A stretch of DNA of 64,000 nucleotides from Paramoeba atlantica (lineage: Eukaryota; Discosea), in NCBI GenBank assembly GCA_977017575.1, contig CDRNVI010000039.1, forward strand, positions 711,930 through 775,929. Direction: 5' to 3'. The notes beneath the pieces are model-generated. The model was not told the origin of the DNA and searched no databases. It was given only the letters and a program-made list of their open reading frames with translations. This document shows positions 59,582 to 64,000 of the stretch, piece after piece; the first letter of the stretch is position 1, and each line of letters opens with the position of its first letter. The position numbers and the translations under genes are program-made.

Positions 59582-60750
59582 TTAAACTTGCGACAACGCT
59601 TTGCCCATTTGAGCGTTCAGAATGACACCGTTTAATTCTTGTAGATGCATTCCAAAATCTCGCACTACGGTTTCACGATCACGTCCGTTTGCATCAGCTA
59701 ATGCCTTCAGAAGGGCGACACTGCTCTTGTTCATGGCTCCTCCGGCAAGCACTGATAGGCATACAAATTTTTCCCGAGGAATTAGATCGGAGTTTACATA
59801 AGTGTCCAGCTTCCTTTTTTCTGCTTCCTGCATCAGTTGGGCTCCCCGTTTGTGGATGTTTGATTTCGATAGTTCATTTGTTACCGTGAAATCATAAAAT
59901 ATTTCACCCGACACCCAAAAGATCACGAGGTCCGGGCCGCTTCGATGGAAGGATGTGGTTCCACATGTTTTCTGATGCTCCTGTTTTCGCTGTTCGCTCA
60001 CCGCTTCGGTACATTTAAGGCATCGGTATGATGTGAATTGTCGCGGTTCACGCTCGCATGGGATCCCGGCTCGCAGACATAGATCGTATATGTGCCGAAC
60101 TAGTGCATTGTGCCTTGTCGTTGCATTTGCCCCCGTGCATTTTACACAGCCAAGTAAATGTGCCAGAGAGTGTTTAGACTCAAGGATCATCTTGCATCCA
60201 GGGCACAGAAAATTATTCGGCATTCTTCTGTGCGCGATTCCGAGTCGCGCCATTACCACCAGTGTGAATTGGGAGGATGGGATGCATCTCGTTCTGCCTT
60301 GTAGCCAGTCGTGGTTCCCCTTCTCGCTGCACGCTTTTACCAACGGTGCTACCTCCTCATTTTTCTTAGTGAGTTCCTGATATACCTTCTGATTTAACAT
60401 TGCATCTGTCACGGCACCATCATCACTTACTACTTCGCTTTCCCGCATCATCTCTTCGTCATGCGTTAACCGAGCTGAGTTGATTTTACAGCGCTCTAGA
60501 GAAACGCGTTTCGAAGAATTGTAAGCAGCATTGCGAGTTTCGGCCGATGATGGTAGACCGAGTCCACCTTTCTTGACGGGCAGTCGACACCAGGAGATGT
60601 ATTTGTCGGACATTTTACCGAGCCATGTGCGCATTACCTCTTCAACCTCCTTATCGAATTGTTTACATAGCTTTTCGGAAGCAGCTGGCGTGTGTACCCG
60701 AGTGTGGTATCTGTGTCGGATGTTTACGCTTTTCGAGAGTAAGTTCCAAT
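59582..60750 (-). pseudogene. RLE LINE C-terminal half (lineage 2)
   Basis: From 60750: SVNIRHRYHTRVHTPAASEK, then GGLGLPSSAETRNAAY, CPGCKMILESKHSLAHLLGC with VKC, TTRHNALVRHIYDLC, CLKCTEAVSEQRKQEHQKTC and endonuclease core RSGPDLVIFWVSGEIFYDFT. Ends MGKALSQV. The RT core is missing. The frame is open throughout. Related to, but distinct from, the copies at 30.7-34.7 kb and 60.9-62.6 kb. Confidence 0.85.
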
Positions 60751-60911
60751 GTGGTGTCAGACAACATGGTTAACGCGTGCCCGCCTGCTACGAATGTTGC
60801 ATTCCCGCCGTCTCAAATTATTCGACGACGATGTAAACTGCGAATCCTCTTCAAACAATTCTTTTCGTAAACTATGAGACTTCCTACCACGGATTCTCAC
60901 TGCATATTCCA

Positions 60912-62642
60912 TCAAAAAGCGCAAATATCGTCCCCATGGCTTTGGCTCAGGTACTTTCTGAGCTGGCCTAGGAGAATGTTTCCATTCATCTCCTGCAAGA
61001 GAAGTATGAAATCGTTTTCCACCTTGCTGGGCTCAATAGAAATCTTTTCCGCCAGAAGCCGTAGCAGCTCCCGAGTTCGGGCGTGCAATGAGCCACTTGA
61101 CAGCACCGGTAAACAGGCGAATTGCTCCTCGGCGAACATATTCGATGAGACGTATTTGGTGTTTTTCCGCGCGATCGCATCTTTGATTGCCTTCGCCGGT
61201 GTTGTTCCCGCAAGAGATGGTGCCAGATCGTGTACGACGGTGAGATCATAGAAGATTTCACCTGTCGCCCAATAAATAACCAAATCGGGCCCTGAACGGT
61301 GTAGCGTGCTGCCTTTGCATGTCGCAATGTGCTCTCGCCGACGTTCTTCTCGGATCACCTCGGAGCATGATGTGCACACATATGTGGAGAATTGCCGTGG
61401 CTCTAATTCACAAGGAATACCCGCACGCAGACACATATTATGAATATAGCGTACTAGTGCGTTGTGCTTTACCGTTGTATTCATTCCCGCACATCGGACG
61501 CAACCCGGAATATGTGTAAGGGCAGTGGCACTGTTTAGAAGAACTCTGCATCCGGGGCAGGTGAGAGATTCGGGAAGACGTGGATGGCCCATTCCCAGGC
61601 GGGGCATTACTGCTAAGGTGAATTTCCGCGACGGCACGAGTCGCTCGTTTGCTTGTATCCATGTATAACTACCCTTCTTCGTTGTAGCGTCCATGATTCT
61701 TGCAAATTTCTTGTTCTTCCGAAGGCGCTCCTTCACTTCTTTGTGCATCTTGACTTCGACTGCCGTCATCTCAGCGACAGGTGCAGTGTCCGACTCGCTA
61801 GGCGTGACTTGAGCTGAAAGGAATTTTGGCTGCTCAAAAGCCACACTGCGCGACGCCTGGTACGCGGCCGCTCGGAGTGCATCAGTAGAAGGCAGGCCCA
61901 GCCCACCCATACGAAGGGGAAGCCTTGCCCAGTCCAGTTGATCTTGCGTCATTGGTCCGAACCATGTCTTCAGAACTTTATCAACTTCGCCGTCAAACTC
62001 CTTTGCCATCGCTTCAGAGGAGTTCGGTGTGTGTGTGCGAATATGAAAACGATGACGAATGTTAACACATTTAGAGAGCAGGATAGTAGATACGTTGCTC
62101 GCTCCCATCTGACTTAACCGACGGAAAATTGTTTTATGTTTCTGTAGCTTTTCTAGTAGTAGGGGATCTACCTTTTCGTCTTCTCCCACGTAAGCGCCGA
62201 GAACCTTGATTGCGTCCTTCTCTACGTTGACTTGCGCCATTCGCAGAACTTCCGGAATTTCCGTGCCCTTCGTTCCTCCGAACCACACACATTTATGATT
62301 TGCCATTTGCATGTTTCTTTCATTCAACAAATCCCACAGTCTATAAAATGCCTTCGTTAGGAGTGCAGGATCATCCGAAGCAAAGTTTATGTCGTCTATG
62401 TATGCGAATATTTTGATCGAGGGAAATTCTAAGGCCAGCGTTGCGAGGATGGGTTGCATCATTGTACAGAAAAGAAGCGTAGAAAGGGGAGACCCCTGTC
62501 GAACTCCTGCTGTGCTGAAAACTTTGTCGTGTAACTTTCCGTCTGATCCAAAATACAGCAGCTCCGACGGCTCGGCATATTGAGCGTGAAAAAGCCTCCA
62601 GAACGGTCGCAAACTAGAGAACGCGCAAACTAGACGTCGCAA
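60912..62642 (-). pseudogene. RLE LINE: RT palm to endonuclease (lineage 3)
   Basis: Starts within RT: SLRPFWRLFHAQYAEPSELL, GVRQGSPLSTLLF (palm B), IFAYIDDINFAS (palm C), HKCVWFGGTK. Then GGLGLPSTDALRAAAYQASR, CPGCRVLLNSATALTHIPGC with VRC, TVKHNALVRYIHNMC, CTSCSEVIREERRREHIATC, RSGPDLVIYWATGEIFYDLT, and the end GDDICAF. Open for 576 codons. The 5' side is cut at a small tandem of GCAAACTAGA spaced 15 bp (62609, 62624, 62639). Confidence 0.85.
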
Positions 62643-62643
62643 A

Positions 62644-62868
62644 CTAGAGTAAGAGCAGCGATATGTTGTTCAACCCCATGAGCTTTAGACGTCGAAAAAT
62701 TGCTTCATGCTTCTTAAGCTTTTGCGCTAAACACTCGCTGACCACCTCATCATCTCCTATGAAAGCTCCGAGCGTCTTTGTCGCTGCGTTTTCTGTTTTT
62801 ACACCCTCTGTTTGAAGAGTTTCCGGGATCGGGATTTTGTTCTTTCCACTAATAATAAAAAGAAGCAA
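62644..62868 (-). pseudogene. RLE LINE RT fragment (lineage 2- or H-like)
   Basis: Reads KTLGAFIGDDEVVSECLAQK and IFRRLKLMGLNNIS, the segment just after the RT palm in RLE LINEs. It resembles the 32-34.7 kb copy (LGAFIGDDKSVSERLIQS) more than its immediate neighbour does. Truncated on both sides. Confidence 0.75.
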
Positions 62869-62912
62869 TTTATGCCCAATTCATTCGCGCGTTCCGCGAT
62901 TTTTTTTTTTTT
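62862..62912 (+). repeat. 5' scrap of the NeSL/Utopia-like LINE
   Basis: AATAATAAAAAGAAGCAATT and the following CATTCGCGCGTTCCG match 55667-55720 with a few differences. It ends in a long T run. Probably an extremely short non-autonomous or aborted copy. Confidence 0.6.
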
Positions 62913-63039
62913 TTTAGTAGACTCTCTTTACGCTTCGATTACCTTCACAAGATCTATTAATGAAAATAATAAGATTCGTTCCTTTAGATATTATGAAAGT
63001 ATCGCACATATGTCCCGTATCCCAAAATATCACGAATGT
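62913..63039. other. No feature recognised
   Basis: Short AT-rich spacer between LINE fragments. Confidence 0.4.
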
Positions 63040-64000
63040 TCACGTTCCACTAAACCACACGCATTTATGTTTTGCCATTTTAACTCGTTTTTCAGCCAGG
63101 AGACCATGTAAGCGAAGAAATGCGTTGGCCAATGCTTGATGATCCTCGGACGCCATATTAATATCGTCTATGAAGGCAAAAATCTTTACTTGTGGGAATT
63201 CTGCCGCAAGCGTTTCCAAGATGGGCTGCATGAAGGCGCAAAAGTATAGGGTGGACAGCGGAGAGCCCTGCCGAACTCCAGCAGAGCTGTATATCGTTTC
63301 ATAGTGCTCGCCATTCTTTCCATAATATAAAAGCTCCGATGCCTCGGAGTATTCGGTGTGGAAGAATCTTCGAAACGGTCGCAATGTACACAGACCGAAA
63401 ACAACTTTCGCGATGTCACTGCGCATGGGTGAGTTGAAAGCGTTGGCGAGATCAATGGATAAAATCGCTTTCCCTTCTTGGTAATGACTTTGTAGGCGAT
63501 GTACTACCTTTTCACATCCAGACTGTATGGAGACACCGAATTGTAAAGGAGCAAACAGTTTCTCGAGCGTGTGCTCATGTCGCGCTACCAGTACGATTCC
63601 GGCCAACTTTAGGAACACTTCGCCGACGCATATTGGTCGAATGCCTTTGTCCACTTTTGGTATCGCTACTAGGCGGGAGCGTTTGAGGCGGTTCATCACT
63701 TGCTTCGACAGGAAACCGTTTATGAGGTCAGCAAGCATATGGCACATTGAGACGCAACATATCTCGTCATCCATAAGGAGACGGATAATTGTGTCGGTAG
63801 TTCCCGTTGGACCCGGTGCCGATCCTTTCACAAGTCGCCGACCTGCTGCTCGGAGCTCTTCAGTTGCGATTATTGCTATTTCTGGGGAATCGTCCGGGAG
63901 ATCAAATGTCTCGTGGTTTTGCGGATGGAGATCTTTGAGTTTTTCGCATATTTCGTCATCCGTGAGTTCATGTGGTCGCACTTCTTGATCCAGAACTTTT
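63040..64000 (-). pseudogene. RLE LINE RT N-terminal half, continuing beyond the window
   Basis: Enters from the right edge. RRLVKGSAPGPTGTTDTIIR, GIRPICVGEVFLKLAGI, ILSIDLANAFNSP (palm A), GVRQGSPLSTLYF (palm B), IFAFIDDINMAS (palm C) and KHKCVWFSGT, after which the similarity stops. The palm C box is FIDD. It could be the 5' part of the same insertion as one of the fragments to its left, but the joins are not continuous. Confidence 0.8.

Overview
This window looks like retroelement-packed nuclear DNA of a euglenozoan, either a kinetoplastid or a diplonemid. The main clue is a 20-nt sequence, ACAGTTTCTGTACCTTGTTG, found at four loci and always at a junction of retro-copied sequence. It differs at only two positions from the 3' half of the kinetoplastid/diplonemid spliced-leader (SL) exon as I recall it (ACAGTTTCTGTACTTTATTG). 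The element mix fits: VIPER/TATE-like tyrosine-recombinase (YR) retroelements, CRE/SLACS-like LINEs with a restriction-like endonuclease (RLE), and several other LINE families. I found no ordinary host protein gene. The only host-derived sequences seen are two 5S rRNA copies inside a retroposon, the SL exon relics, and one possible processed mRNA copy.

Layout. 1-5.5 kb: structured tandem repeats, a hairpin-array element, LINE scraps, terminal repeats of a YR family (called D here) and a SINE-like sequence. 5.5-7.2 kb: a 5'-truncated AP-endonuclease (APE) type LINE (family E) with perfect 8-bp target-site duplications (TSDs), carrying an insertion with two 5S rRNA copies. 7.6-17.2 kb: remnants of a large YR element (G) interrupted by a hairpin-array element, a LINE with RNase H, and a nearly complete VIPER-like element (copy A). 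17.3-19.4 kb: an SL relic, a LINE scrap, an RLE LINE reverse transcriptase (RT) and a palindromic MITE. 19.5-30.3 kb: a 320-bp duplication, a 153-bp satellite, and an 18-bp minisatellite split by a head-to-tail YR array (two 486-bp terminal units plus full copy B). 30.7-34.7 kb: an RLE LINE interrupted by a 590-bp SL-tagged insertion. 34.7-41.6 kb: a second 18-bp minisatellite split by a complete APE LINE (family H) with a perfect 12-bp TSD. 41.6-46.1 kb: a near-complete APE LINE with RNase H (family F). 46.1-52.0 kb: YR element C with its own terminal unit and two later insertions. 52.0-54.5 kb: LINE E again. 54.5-55.5 kb: a segmental duplicate of the LINE F/element C junction. 55.7-59.4 kb: an intact-looking RLE LINE of NeSL/Utopia type. 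59.6-64 kb: four pieces of RLE LINEs on the minus strand.

Main results. (1) SL relics show that several of these elements were copied from trans-spliced RNA; copy A of the VIPER-like element records an exact SL-to-acceptor junction. (2) In three different YR families, the short terminal units carry the same G-rich, quadruplex-capable motif between their two halves. (3) The YR array sits in a 19-bp variant of the 18-bp repeat, and the same variant occurs unoccupied 0.75 kb away. (4) A non-coding element made of nested-hairpin units shows compensatory base changes between units and copies. (5) A dimeric 5S rRNA retroposon is present. All identifications were made by eye from motifs; no database search was possible.
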